Part shown: in pieces, positions 8,472-17,600 of the stretch | Layout: every line of letters starts with the position of its first letter | Position numbering within the stretch: the stretch's first letter is position 1 | NCBI GenBank assembly: GCA_039679375.1 | Contig: JBDKVA010000095.1 | Location: forward strand, 1 to 40,265 | DNA from: JBDKVA01 sp039679375 | Lineage (GTDB): Bacteria; Bacillota; Clostridia; Acetivibrionales; DTU013 | Reading direction: 5' to 3' | DNA: 40,265 nucleotides | Notes under the pieces: generated by a model | Databases searched by the model: none | What the model was told of the DNA's origin: nothing | Seen by the model: only the letters and a program-made list of their open reading frames with translations | Made by a program: the position numbers and the translations under genes

Positions 8472-10418
8472 TCAGAGCTTATTGTGCTCGTAAGAGGGGC
8501 TGCTGTTATTACTATTGATTAACCATAACTCCATCATTTTATTCAATTCCTTATGAAGTTCTTCCCTCTTACAAAAAAGCTTATTTAGTTCATCATAATT
8601 TATTCCCGGTATAGACATGCTTTTATCGATCTCTCTTACTTCATCCTCCAAAGCTCCAATAATGCTTTCCAGCTTGGATAACTCCATCCCGGTTTTTTTA
8701 TCTTCAACAACAGCTGTATCCTTAATAGCCTTATTCTTCTTGATGATCCGGGATTGCTCCATTGCTGAACGCAATTCATTCTTTTTGCTTTTATAGTAAT
8801 CATAGTTGCCAGAATAGCTTACAAGCCTATTTTCTTCAACAGCAACAACCCGGCTGCACACTTTGTTTATAAAGTATCTATCGTGGGATATGAATAGCAA
8901 TGTGCCTTTAAAATCTTCCAGCGCGTCCTCCAGAGTTTCGATTGATTCAATATCAAGATGATTGGTAGGCTCATCCAGTATTAATACGTTTATTTCATCG
9001 TATAACAGCATGCTTAATTTAAGCCTTACCCTTTCGCCGCCGGATAATTGTTTTACCTTTTTAAACGGTGCTTTAGCGAAAAACATAAATTTCGCCAGGT
9101 ATTCCCGAGCTTTACCCTCCAGAATATACCTGCCTTCTCTGAAGCATTCGATAACTGTATCCTCCTCATTATTAAATGCTATGGTCTGCGGTAAATATGC
9201 AATTTTCATATTAGCCCCAAGTGCTGCACTGCCGCTGTCTGCATTCATTTCCCCCAGCAGCATCTTTATAAAGGTGGTTTTGCCGCTGCCGTTTGGACCT
9301 ATCAGGGCTATTCTTTCACCTAAAGTAACATACAAGTCCGCATTTTTGAAAATGATTCTGCTGTTAAAGCTTTTCGACAATCCAATGACCTTTATTACAT
9401 CATTCCCTGAACGTTCCGTTGCTTTGAAATTAATTTTTATATTTTGCTTTTCAAAGACCGGTTTATCAATTTTCTCCATTTTGTCAAGCCTTCTTTGCAT
9501 GCTTACAGCTCTTCTGAAGAATTTGCTATTACCAGCTCTTTGAGCCCAATCTCTTAAATCCTTGATAGCCTTTTCCATTGAATCGATTTTCTTGTTTTGT
9601 TCCTTGTAATTCTCATATTGCAGAAGCATGTTCTCTTCTTTTTGCTTCACATAATCAGAATAATTCCCCAAATATGTTTCACATTGTTTATCCTCCACCT
9701 CTATAATTTTGGTAATCACATTATCGAGAAAGTATCTGTCATGGGAGACGATAATGACAATACCCCTGTAATTTTTTAGATGGCTTTCAAGCCATTCTGC
9801 AGATTCCATGTCAAGATGATTTGTAGGCTCATCAAGAAGCAGGATATCAGGATTCTCAAGAAGAATCTTTCCCAGCATTACAGACGTTTTCTCTCCGCCG
9901 CTTATTATGTTGAAGTCTTTTTGCAAAAAATCATCATCAAACTTCAAGCCTGTACACACTCTATTTAATTTCTCATCCTTATCATATCCGCCTTTTACGT
10001 CATAGCTTTGCTGTAAATGGCTATATTGTTTTAATACTGCCTCCAGAGGCTCTCCATGCAAATGCTCCATAGCATTTTCCAGGACCTTAAGCTGTTCTTC
10101 CAGGCGATAAAGCTCCTGGAATGCCAGTTTCAGAATATCAATCACCTTGAAGTTGCCTGGATATGTTGGCAATTGATCAAGATAGGCTATAGTTGTTCCG
10201 GCAGGGTATGAAATCCTGCTCTTGCCTTCGCATATTTTTCTGTAGTCCAAATCCATTGGTTCAATACCGGCCAATAATTTCAGAATAGTACTCTTTCCGC
10301 TTCCATTAACCCCTACCATGCCAACCTTTTCTCCTTCAAAAACCTGAAAACCGGCGTCATTAAGGATCAAGCTGCCACCAAAATATTTCCGTATATTATA
10401 CATTGTTAATTCAATCAC
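8472..10418 (-). CDS. ABC-F family ATPase, probable ribosome protection/translation factor
   Basis: The 648-residue protein has two ABC domains in tandem and no transmembrane segment. Domain 1 has Walker A GVNGSGKST (36-44), signature SGGEKTS and Walker B DILLLDEPTNHLD; domain 2 has GPNGSGKTT, LSGGERVR and VLILDEPTNHLD. Between them is a charged linker rich in Lys/Glu (P-site tRNA interaction motif region), and a ~100-residue coiled-coil C-terminal extension follows. ABC-F proteins act on the ribosome; some confer resistance to lincosamides, pleuromutilins and streptogramins, others are housekeeping factors. The start is a GTG at 10418 behind GAGGG. A long leader with an intrinsic terminator lies upstream, as is typical of inducible resistance ABC-F genes, so antibiotic-induced control is likely but unproven. 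Confidence 0.92.
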   Translation of the reverse strand: MIELTMYNIRKYFGGSLILNDAGFQVFEGEKVGMVGVNGSGKSTILKLLAGIEPMDLDYRKICEGKSRISYPAGTTIAYLDQLPTYPGNFKVIDILKLAFQELYRLEEQLKVLENAMEHLHGEPLEAVLKQYSHLQQSYDVKGGYDKDEKLNRVCTGLKFDDDFLQKDFNIISGGEKTSVMLGKILLENPDILLLDEPTNHLDMESAEWLESHLKNYRGIVIIVSHDRYFLDNVITKIIEVEDKQCETYLGNYSDYVKQKEENMLLQYENYKEQNKKIDSMEKAIKDLRDWAQRAGNSKFFRRAVSMQRRLDKMEKIDKPVFEKQNIKINFKATERSGNDVIKVIGLSKSFNSRIIFKNADLYVTLGERIALIGPNGSGKTTFIKMLLGEMNADSGSAALGANMKIAYLPQTIAFNNEEDTVIECFREGRYILEGKAREYLAKFMFFAKAPFKKVKQLSGGERVRLKLSMLLYDEINVLILDEPTNHLDIESIETLEDALEDFKGTLLFISHDRYFINKVCSRVVAVEENRLVSYSGNYDYYKSKKNELRSAMEQSRIIKKNKAIKDTAVVEDKKTGMELSKLESIIGALEDEVREIDKSMSIPGINYDELNKLFCKREELHKELNKMMELWLINSNNSSPSYEHNKL

Positions 10419-10477
10419 TAAAATCCCTCATTTCAATAGTGTAATAACATTCAAAAACAAATTATTTCTTACGATGC

Positions 10478-10519
10478 AAAAGCAAAAAGGCCGTAAGAAG
10501 ATGAGTTCTTCTTACAGCC
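10478..10519 (-). terminator. attenuator-like intrinsic terminator in the ABC-F leader
   Basis: On the minus strand a 12-bp stem (arms at 10519-10508 and 10500-10489, one G-U pair) with a 7-nt loop is followed by TTTTTGCTTTT. It lies about 60 nt before the ABC-F start and downstream of the predicted promoter at 10813-10841. It would therefore stop transcription before the gene, the usual layout for ribosome-mediated attenuation. A clear antiterminator partner was not identified. Confidence 0.75.
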
Positions 10520-10533
10520 TAAAATATCAATAA

Positions 10534-10608
10534 TTAACGGGGAAACAATATAGATATTATTATCCCAATTACAAATGAATTGCCTGAACTTGGGACTAAA
10601 AAATCCAT
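10534..10608 (-). CDS. possible leader peptide of the ABC-F gene, 24 codons
   Basis: An ATG at 10608 opens a 24-codon frame (MDFLVPSSGNSF..., ending SILFPR) that stops 14 nt before the terminator stem. Its mRNA contains CCCAA/TTGGG complementary segments. A second short frame, MELAIRKITCFAKVY, lies just upstream (10627-10674). Neither has a convincing ribosome binding site (an AGG lies 13 nt before the 24-codon frame), so this is a candidate only, based on position and on how other ABC-F leaders work. Confidence 0.3.
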   Translation of the reverse strand: MDFLVPSSGNSFVIGIIISILFPR

Positions 10609-10812
10609 ATAAAATCTGTTACCTGTTTAATATACTTTAGCAAAGCAAGTTATCTTCCTAATTGCCAATTCCATTGAAGAGCAAACAAATAAGCTTATAT
10701 CAAATAAGACAAACCAAACTCTTCAGAAATTAATTTATTTAATTCATAAATTGATATTAGCAATTAGCTGGTGTCATAACTTACTTCCTCTCACATATCA
10801 AAACTAAGCTAT

Positions 10813-10841
10813 ATTTTACACCTATTTCTATTTATTGTGAA
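10813..10841 (-). promoter_or_regulatory. predicted promoter of the ABC-F leader transcript
   Basis: On the minus strand TTCACA (10841-10836), a 17-bp spacer and TAAAAT (10818-10813) form a good vegetative promoter. It would give a leader of about 390 nt before the GTG start, long enough to hold the regulatory elements described. Confidence 0.5.
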
Positions 10842-10897
10842 GATACTTTTTGTAAAAACTTTGGCTTAAAGGATATTCTCGAAGGATATAAAAGATG

Positions 10898-10926
10898 TTT
10901 CAATATTTATCAAAAAATGGTATAGT
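10898..10926 (+). promoter_or_regulatory. predicted promoter of the DUF4153 gene
   Basis: TTTCAA (10898-10903), a 17-bp spacer and TATAGT (10921-10926) resemble a vegetative promoter. Transcription from it would begin near 10933, which favours the ATG at 10971 over the one at 10935 as translation start. Confidence 0.4.
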
Positions 10927-10970
10927 TAAGGCGAATGGATTTCATACTAATGGAGGAATGGGGGACTTAT

Positions 10971-12767
10971 ATGGGACGTATTTCCGGATACATGAAAAAA
11001 ATGATGAACGACATCAGGGCAACCTTTTCGCGTTTTGCATCCGTGCCCGTATTTCTGGCCGCAATAACGGTACTGGTGTCACTTCAAATAGAAGAGGTAT
11101 TCACGGATGACAGGCAGCAAATCGTAGAGCGGATCATTTTCTCACTGGTCGCCGGAGCATTCTTTGGGGCAACATTAGAGTTTGTATGTGAACGTTTTGG
11201 CAGGCTGAAAAAATATAGGATTTATCTTCAGGGGATCACTCTGATCTTTTCATTGATGTACTATATATTTATGTCCACTGAGGGAAAAATTGAATTCATC
11301 GCAACAATACGCCTTATCGTTATTTGTTTTTCGCTGTTTGCTTTTTATATCTGGATCCCTTCATATAAAAACAGGACCATTTTTTCAAATAACGCGCTTG
11401 CACATTTTAAAGCTTGCTTTATTTCACTGCTGTACAGCCTGGTACTGTCGTTAGGTTTGATAGCCATCTATTTTGCAATCGACCTGCTGCTGGTCAAGCT
11501 GGATAATGACATTCCCGCACATATCGCGAACGTTATGGGAATATTCTTCTTTCCTCTTTACTACCTCGCTTTACTCCCCGATTTTAATTCCAGCGATGAA
11601 CAGATGCTCGAAAAAAGCAAAGCTTCCTCCGTTTACCCAAAATTCCTGGAAATACTCGTTTCCTACATTGCTTTACCTTTAATCACTCTGTTTACGGCGG
11701 TACTGGCAATTTACCTGGTAAAAATCGTTGTAACCTTAAAATGGCCCGTTGGCCAGCTTGGTCCGATGCTTTTATGGTACTCGGCAGTCGGCCTGTTTTT
11801 ATATGTGCTGTGTGGAAAGCTCGAAAACCGCTTTACACAAGCATATCGAAAATTTTTCCCCATTGCTCTGATTCCTCTGGTTTTAATGCAGCTGTACTCG
11901 GTATTTATCCGCGTAAATGCGTATGGCATAACAGAATCCCGTTATTATCTCATTCTTTTCGGCATCTACTCCATTGTATGCGCAGTAGCGCTTATCCTGT
12001 CAAAAGGCAATAAGCCCGGCGTCATAACCGTATTTGCAGCTGCTTTCGCCATCGTATCGCTGATTCCTCCGGTCGATGCTTTTTCCATTTCACGTGCAAG
12101 CCAGACGAATCGGCTCGAAAATATCATGAAGCGGAATAATATGTTTTCATCCGGCAAACCGACTCCAAAAGTGGATATCCCATTGGAAGACAAGGCAGAG
12201 ATCACAAATATCATGAACTATATGTACCGGATGGGGCACACCTCCAAGGTCAGCTGGCTCCCTTCAGGCTATAACCATTATAAGGATTTTCAAAAGGTAT
12301 TCGGTTTTGAAGAACAATACGGTACGGTATTCCCTGAGCCAACCGGAGTCACCTGGTATAACGGGATGATAGAACAAAACCTGCCTATTGATATCGCAGG
12401 CTACGCAACAGCTCTGAAATCCACATTTTATGAAAGTATCCCATCCACTGAGATTGCCTTCGATCTTGGAGGAAAAGCTTACAAGCTGAATATCAGGTAT
12501 CTCACCGATGATGTTGAATTTTCCATAGTGGATTCCTTCAACAAAAAACAAGCCGTGATAACGTTAAAACCACGGCTTGAAAAGCTGTTAACAGAACAAA
12601 AGATCAACCAGGGCTCAACGATATCACCCGCAGATCTGACAATCGATGCAAGCGGCAGTGATTTAAAAATGCGCGTAATACTGCAGAGCATCAATTTCCG
12701 TAAGGAAATCGGCAAAGCTGCGGATCAAATAAATGGAGAAGCGTTGATACTGATCGGCGAAAAGTGA
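10971..12767 (+). CDS. DUF4153 integral membrane protein
   Basis: The product (about 598 residues) has around 11-12 hydrophobic segments in its first ~385 residues (for example the YSLVLSLGLIAIYFAID region). A soluble, probably extracytoplasmic domain of about 210 residues follows the last helix, IVSLIPPVDAFSISRASQ. This architecture and the ALAHFKACFISLLYSLVLS region fit the DUF4153 family, whose function is unknown. I prefer the ATG at 10971, preceded by GGAGG and GGGGGA; the frame is open to an ATG at 10935. The gene ends 10 bp from the convergent iolG stop. No neighbour gives a functional clue. Confidence 0.8.
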   Translation: MGRISGYMKKMMNDIRATFSRFASVPVFLAAITVLVSLQIEEVFTDDRQQIVERIIFSLVAGAFFGATLEFVCERFGRLKKYRIYLQGITLIFSLMYYIFMSTEGKIEFIATIRLIVICFSLFAFYIWIPSYKNRTIFSNNALAHFKACFISLLYSLVLSLGLIAIYFAIDLLLVKLDNDIPAHIANVMGIFFFPLYYLALLPDFNSSDEQMLEKSKASSVYPKFLEILVSYIALPLITLFTAVLAIYLVKIVVTLKWPVGQLGPMLLWYSAVGLFLYVLCGKLENRFTQAYRKFFPIALIPLVLMQLYSVFIRVNAYGITESRYYLILFGIYSIVCAVALILSKGNKPGVITVFAAAFAIVSLIPPVDAFSISRASQTNRLENIMKRNNMFSSGKPTPKVDIPLEDKAEITNIMNYMYRMGHTSKVSWLPSGYNHYKDFQKVFGFEEQYGTVFPEPTGVTWYNGMIEQNLPIDIAGYATALKSTFYESIPSTEIAFDLGGKAYKLNIRYLTDDVEFSIVDSFNKKQAVITLKPRLEKLLTEQKINQGSTISPADLTIDASGSDLKMRVILQSINFRKEIGKAADQINGEALILIGEK

Positions 12768-12777
12768 GCTGACCTAT

Positions 12778-13785
12778 TCACGCCAGCTTTACGGCCCTGC
12801 CCTCGGCAAGAGACTTCTTTGCGGCTATCCCTATCATGACCGGCTTCAGGCCGTCAATACCGGATACCGGCGTTTCCCTGCCATTCAAAACGGCGTCAAA
12901 GAATTCTTTCAGCTCCTGACGGAAGGATTCCATATACCTTTCCAGAAAGAAATATTTGGGCTTTTCTGCGGTCACTCCGTCCGTATTGCTAAGTACAACA
13001 GTAGAATCCGTATCATTTGATACGGAAATGCAGCCTTCCGATCCGAATACTTCAACTCTTTGATCATAACCGTAAACCGCTTTCCGGCTGTTGTCTATGA
13101 CTCCCAAAGCGCCATTTTCAAACTTTAGGGTTATAATAGCCGTGTCAATATCCCCCGCTTCCTTGATTGCAGGATCGATCAGAACCGTACCCTGTGCATA
13201 CACCTCTGAAACATCGCTTCCAGCCAGGTATCTTGCCATGTCGAAGTCATGAATGGTCATATCCATGAAGAGGCCCCCGGATACTTTAACATAATCGATT
13301 GGCGGCGGTGTCGGATCTCTGGAAGTTATTTTTACTATATGCACATCCCCGATCCTGCCTTCTCCGATCAAACGGCGGACCTGCCTGAAATTGTGGTCAA
13401 ACCGGCGGTTAAAGCCGATTTGCAATTTGACTCCAGCTTTGCCGACCTCATCCAGTGCTTTTTGTATCCTGTCAAGATCATAATCGATAGGTTTTTCACA
13501 AAATATATGCTTCCCTGCCTTTGCAGCCTCAACAATCAATTGCGAATGCGTGTCCGTAGAAGAGCAAATGAGGACGGCGTCAATATCCGCATCATCCAAT
13601 ACCTCTCTGTAATCATTGGTTACTCTTGGAATATTCAGCTTATTGGCCCAATCTCTTATATTTTCAGGGAATTTATCTGCGACGGCCCTGATTTCCACTT
13701 CCGGAATACTATTTATAATATTCCGGATATGAATCTTACCTATTCTGCCTGCTCCGATCACGCCCGCTTTTATTCTCTTTTCCAT
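12778..13785 (-). CDS. iolG: inositol 2-dehydrogenase-like Gfo/Idh/MocA oxidoreductase
   Basis: The 335-residue protein has an N-terminal Rossmann fold with GVIGAGRIG at 8-16 and the family catalytic residues: Lys98 in EKP, Asp175, and His179 followed by Asp180 in MDMTIHDFDMARY. These match IolG, which oxidises myo-inositol to scyllo-inosose with NAD+. The ATG at 13785 follows GAGGGGAAAGGG; an upstream in-frame start (13827) lacks a site. It is the last gene of the iolB-iolD-iolE-iolG string, 99 bp after iolE. Gfo/Idh enzymes vary in substrate, so scyllo- or chiro-inositol, or an inositol derivative, remain possible; the company it keeps makes an inositol substrate likely. Confidence 0.87.
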   Translation of the reverse strand: MEKRIKAGVIGAGRIGKIHIRNIINSIPEVEIRAVADKFPENIRDWANKLNIPRVTNDYREVLDDADIDAVLICSSTDTHSQLIVEAAKAGKHIFCEKPIDYDLDRIQKALDEVGKAGVKLQIGFNRRFDHNFRQVRRLIGEGRIGDVHIVKITSRDPTPPPIDYVKVSGGLFMDMTIHDFDMARYLAGSDVSEVYAQGTVLIDPAIKEAGDIDTAIITLKFENGALGVIDNSRKAVYGYDQRVEVFGSEGCISVSNDTDSTVVLSNTDGVTAEKPKYFFLERYMESFRQELKEFFDAVLNGRETPVSGIDGLKPVMIGIAAKKSLAEGRAVKLA

Positions 13786-13884
13786 ACCCTTTCCCCTCTC
13801 TTTGCAGCCTGTTGCTGCGCTTTTCATAAGCAGCTTTACACTATCTTGAATTCCCGCCGGCCCATACGGACTGATACTGTATTT

Positions 13885-14781
13885 CTACAAACCTGTTTTA
13901 TCCTTAATATATTTTCTTGCTTTCAAAGCATATTCAAATGGATTTGCAACAGCAGGGTCCTGCTCTGCTTCTACAACCATCCAGCCCTTATATGAATACC
14001 TTGACAGTATGTCAAATATGCCGTCAAAATCTATACAACCGTCTCCGGGCACTGTAAAAACGCCTTCCTTTACAGCTACCAAAAAGCTCATTCCTTCCGG
14101 CTTTACTCTGGCAAGTATATTTTTGCGTATGTCTTTCAAATGGACATGCCTTACCCTGGCGATATGCTTTTTAAGTACTTCGGAAGGGTCATCCCCCGAA
14201 AAGGCAAGATGTCCTGAATCAAACAGCAGATGTACCCTGCCTTTATCGGTCAACGTCATCAGCCTGTCTATTTCATCAGCCGTTTGTACTCCTGTCCCCA
14301 TATGATGATGGTATGAGACCTGCATGCCTTTTTCCCCCGCAAGCTCCCCAAGTTTCTCAAGGCCACGAGCCAGCCTATCCCATTCAGCATCCGTGAATAC
14401 CGGCTTTTTATCGAAAACCGGAGCGTCAAGCCTTCCCTGGATGCTGTGTCCCTGCTCGGCAACACCGATCATCTTCGCTCCTAATGCAAACAGGAAATCC
14501 CTGTGCTTTATAAAGGCTTCAATCGTTTCTTCCATCGGACACGTAGTGAAATATGCGCTGAACCAGGCATTGCAGATCTGCAAATTCCTGAGTGTCAGTG
14601 CTTTTCGGAGCACCGCGGTATCCTTCGGATACTTGTTGCCCACCTCCGAGCCTGCAAATCCCGCAAGCGCCATTTCACTTATGCACTGTTCGAATGTATT
14701 CCCACCGCCCAGTTCGGGAATATCGTCATTCGTCCATCCGATAGGCGCAATGCCAAGCCTGACCTGGTTCCTGTCGAACAT
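13885..14781 (-). CDS. iolE: inosose dehydratase
   Basis: The 298-residue TIM-barrel protein (AP endonuclease family 2 fold) carries IolE signatures: GIAPIGWTNDDIPELGG at the N terminus, EVGNKYP, YHHHMGTGVQ, LLFDSGH, HVHLKDIR, PGDGCIDF and VVEAEQDP. IolE removes water from scyllo-inosose to give 3D-(3,5/4)-trihydroxycyclohexane-1,2-dione using a divalent metal; the Glu/Asp/His ligand positions are all present. A GGGGGGA site precedes the ATG. It lies 15 bp after iolD and is certainly in the same transcript. Length is normal for the family. Confidence 0.93.
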   Translation of the reverse strand: MFDRNQVRLGIAPIGWTNDDIPELGGGNTFEQCISEMALAGFAGSEVGNKYPKDTAVLRKALTLRNLQICNAWFSAYFTTCPMEETIEAFIKHRDFLFALGAKMIGVAEQGHSIQGRLDAPVFDKKPVFTDAEWDRLARGLEKLGELAGEKGMQVSYHHHMGTGVQTADEIDRLMTLTDKGRVHLLFDSGHLAFSGDDPSEVLKKHIARVRHVHLKDIRKNILARVKPEGMSFLVAVKEGVFTVPGDGCIDFDGIFDILSRYSYKGWMVVEAEQDPAVANPFEYALKARKYIKDKTGL

Positions 14782-14796
14782 ATTTTGATCCCCCCA

Positions 14797-16731
14797 TTAA
14801 TATTTTTTTGCTTTCTTCAGTTCATTTCCGGCTTTAATGCCCGCTTCCATCACACTGCTTTTATCTGCGACCTTCGCATTACCGACCCTCCACCACGATC
14901 CATAGTCATGGGTCATTGTTTTGGGCAGCACTTTAATATCCAGCAGTGTTGACACACTTTGCCTGCGGGCGTCCAAAACCGCCTCTCTAAGCTCTTTTTC
15001 CGTCCTTACGGTGTACGTTTTGCAGCCATATGCCCCGGCGTTTTTCGCAAAATCTATCGGAATCAATTCACCGTCAAGTTCACCGGTATCCGGATTCCGA
15101 TATCTGAATTCCGTGCCGAAGCTTCCCATGCCATTACCCATCTGAAGGTTATTTATGCACCCAAAAGAGATGTTGTCAAACAGGAGTATGTTGATCTTGC
15201 ACCTTTCCTGCATGGATGTCGGCAATTCCGAATGAAGCATCATGTAAGAACCGTCGCCGACCATGGAATACACCTCCCTGTCCGGTTTTGCCAGTTTTAC
15301 GCCAAGAGCGGCATTGACCTCGTATCCCATGCAGGAAAATCCGTATTCCATATGGTATGTATCAGGCTTCTTCGCTTTCCAAAGCCTCTGCATATCTCCG
15401 GGCAAGCTGCCTGATGCTCCGACAACAATTGCATCCTCAGGCAGTATTTCAGCAAGGACTCCCAGCACTCCTGTCTGTGTCAGATAGGATCCTGTCCGCT
15501 CGCCGAACTCAGGCAGCACATGGTCAATTTGTCCGGCTATCTCGGGTTTGAACGGACCGGCATGATACTGCACGCTGAAAAGTCTTCCGCATTCCGCTTC
15601 CCATTGTTTTTTTGCCGTTTGGATTTCTGATGTATAGGAGGATCTATAGCCAATTCCTTCAAGCGCTTCCGACAGTTCATCAAGGACAGCTCTTGCATCT
15701 GCCGTGACCCTTACGGCATCAAGCTTGTACGTATCAAATGGAGCAATGTTGATATTGACAAAAGCTACCTTGGGATTTTGAAAAAGCCATTTTGAAGATG
15801 TGGTAAAATCCGTATACCGCGTTCCGGCTCCTATTACCAGGTCGGCCTGCTTTGCGATTGTATTAGCTGCAAGATTGCCCGTTGCCCCGATCCCTCCAAG
15901 GTTCAGCGGATGCTCCCAGGTAATTGCACTTTTTCCCGCCTGTGTCTCGCAAAACGGAATGTTGAATTTTTCCGCAAATCCCCGAAAGGCGTCTGCAGCC
16001 TCAGAATAACGGACTCCGCCGCCGCAGATCATGAGAGGCCTCTTTTTACGCCGTATCAGCTGAACGGCGTCTTTGACCATATCAGCCGTAGGCGGTCTTC
16101 TCTCGATCCTATGTATTCTTTTATGAAAAAACTCATCGGGGTAATCATACGCTTCTCCCTGCACATCCTGCGGTAAAGCAATCGTAACCGCTCCCGTATC
16201 CGCCGGATCCGTCAGGACCCTCATGGCATTGATCATGGCCGACATGAGCTGTTCCGGCCTGTTGATCCTGTCCCAGTATTTGCTCACGGACCGGAAGGCA
16301 TCATTCACGGTAATATTCAGGTCATAGAACTGCTCTATTTGCTGCAGCACAGGATCCGGCTGGCGCGATGCGTAGGTATCCCCGGGCAGGAATAATACCG
16401 GTATCCGGTTTGCTGTGGCGGTTGCGGCAGCAGTGATCATATTTGCAGCACCAGGTCCTACTGAAGAGGTACAGGCATAGACCGCCCTCCTGTGCATTTG
16501 CTTTGCATACCCTATGGCAGCATGCGCCATGCCCTGCTCATTCCTGCCCTGGTGAACAAGAAGGCTTCCCCTGTTCTGCTCGAGCGCCTGTCCGAGGCCG
16601 AGGACATTTCCGTGTCCGAAGACGGCAAATATCCCTTTGACAAATTTACTTTCGGCACCGTCAAACTCTATGTACTGGTTATCAAGGAATCGGACAAGCG
16701 CCTGCGCAGTGGTCAAACGTGTAGTTTTCAT
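14797..16731 (-). CDS. iolD: 3D-(3,5/4)-trihydroxycyclohexane-1,2-dione hydrolase
   Basis: The 644-residue protein is a thiamine-diphosphate enzyme of the acetolactate-synthase fold: an N-terminal PYR domain (HQGRNEQGMAHAAIGYAKQM), a central domain, and a C-terminal PP domain with the ThDP motif GDGSYMML ending ILLFDN. IolD hydrolytically opens the ring of the trione to 5-deoxy-glucuronate. The length and whole-protein pattern fit IolD rather than acetolactate synthase. Its ATG (16731) overlaps the iolB stop in an ATGA, implying translational coupling; the frame extends upstream to 16755, but that start is less likely. Confidence 0.94.
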   Translation of the reverse strand: MKTTRLTTAQALVRFLDNQYIEFDGAESKFVKGIFAVFGHGNVLGLGQALEQNRGSLLVHQGRNEQGMAHAAIGYAKQMHRRAVYACTSSVGPGAANMITAAATATANRIPVLFLPGDTYASRQPDPVLQQIEQFYDLNITVNDAFRSVSKYWDRINRPEQLMSAMINAMRVLTDPADTGAVTIALPQDVQGEAYDYPDEFFHKRIHRIERRPPTADMVKDAVQLIRRKKRPLMICGGGVRYSEAADAFRGFAEKFNIPFCETQAGKSAITWEHPLNLGGIGATGNLAANTIAKQADLVIGAGTRYTDFTTSSKWLFQNPKVAFVNINIAPFDTYKLDAVRVTADARAVLDELSEALEGIGYRSSYTSEIQTAKKQWEAECGRLFSVQYHAGPFKPEIAGQIDHVLPEFGERTGSYLTQTGVLGVLAEILPEDAIVVGASGSLPGDMQRLWKAKKPDTYHMEYGFSCMGYEVNAALGVKLAKPDREVYSMVGDGSYMMLHSELPTSMQERCKINILLFDNISFGCINNLQMGNGMGSFGTEFRYRNPDTGELDGELIPIDFAKNAGAYGCKTYTVRTEKELREAVLDARRQSVSTLLDIKVLPKTMTHDYGSWWRVGNAKVADKSSVMEAGIKAGNELKKAKKY

Positions 16732-17543
16732 CTTTCCCCACCCTCTTCCGGCCAAATCCTGACATCCTTTTCAAATAGCCATTTATGTTCATCGGAATAG
16801 ATTCTATTATCAAATGGATTACCATCAAGATGCCTGATCGCCCAGACATAGAACATGGCATATCCGGGAGCCGCCACCTGCGGGTGGTCGCCGCCGTTTG
16901 CAATAACGCAGGCATCGTTGTTCCCGACCTTATATACCTCGTCTCCCACCTGTGAGAAGCCAAACCCCTGCAAAGGCAGGAATTTATAATAATACACCTC
17001 CGGCTGGGGATGGTGATGCGGCGGATAGCTTGACCAACGCCCGGGCATATGCACAACTTCCCCCAGCACCAGGTTTGAGTCGGGAGCATTGGACTGGTCG
17101 AATATGGTCCGTATATTTCTCAAGGACGCCTCTCCATATTTCCCCTTATCAGCTTCTACTGTTACGCAATCCTCCTTGCCGTAAAAATGCGGAGTGAAAT
17201 ATTTGCTGTTATATGTCCGAAATACGGCGATTTCAGTATATTCACTTAGCGATTCGACCTGAATATCAACTTCTGCCGGCACATGAAGGCAGCATGGGTT
17301 TTCATCAAGGAACGACCTTCTTGATACTTTTCTTGTTTCGCCATTCCACTTGAAAACAGCATCGCCTTTCAGAAGCAGATAGGCTTTTTCCTTTTTTTCA
17401 CGATCCGCATAACTCCGGTCCTTATCCGGCAATAAAACGCCAAAATCCATTTGCGTGTCATTACTGTCTTCACCGGTATTTAATATTGCATTATACCCGC
17501 ATATAAAAGGTTTATCATATTTGATTAACATATTAACCGCCAT
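16728..17543 (-). CDS. iolB: 5-deoxy-glucuronate isomerase
   Basis: The 271-residue protein is a bicupin of the IolB/KduI fold. It shows the metal-binding stretch YPPHHHPQPEVYYYKF (about 170-186) and the family-typical YVWAIRHLDGNPF near the end. IolB converts 5-deoxy-glucuronate into 5-dehydro-2-deoxy-gluconate, which is then normally phosphorylated by IolC and split by IolJ to dihydroxyacetone phosphate and malonic semialdehyde; those last two enzymes are not recognisable nearby. It follows the transketolase C subunit gene by 57 bp and overlaps iolD by 4 bp. It is the first iol gene of the long importer operon. Confidence 0.94.
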   Translation of the reverse strand: MAVNMLIKYDKPFICGYNAILNTGEDSNDTQMDFGVLLPDKDRSYADREKKEKAYLLLKGDAVFKWNGETRKVSRRSFLDENPCCLHVPAEVDIQVESLSEYTEIAVFRTYNSKYFTPHFYGKEDCVTVEADKGKYGEASLRNIRTIFDQSNAPDSNLVLGEVVHMPGRWSSYPPHHHPQPEVYYYKFLPLQGFGFSQVGDEVYKVGNNDACVIANGGDHPQVAAPGYAMFYVWAIRHLDGNPFDNRIYSDEHKWLFEKDVRIWPEEGGER

Positions 17544-17600
17544 TTCCGCCGCTGTGCGCCGGCAATATAATTTTCCAATTATATTAATTAGCTTCTTTTG

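Noticed and set aside
13249..13995. 248-codon plus-strand frame
   Set aside because: It is antisense to iolG and the end of iolE, which have full family motifs; its translation shows no recognisable domain.
16682..17089. 135-codon minus-strand frame
   Set aside because: It overlaps iolB out of frame and lacks motifs.
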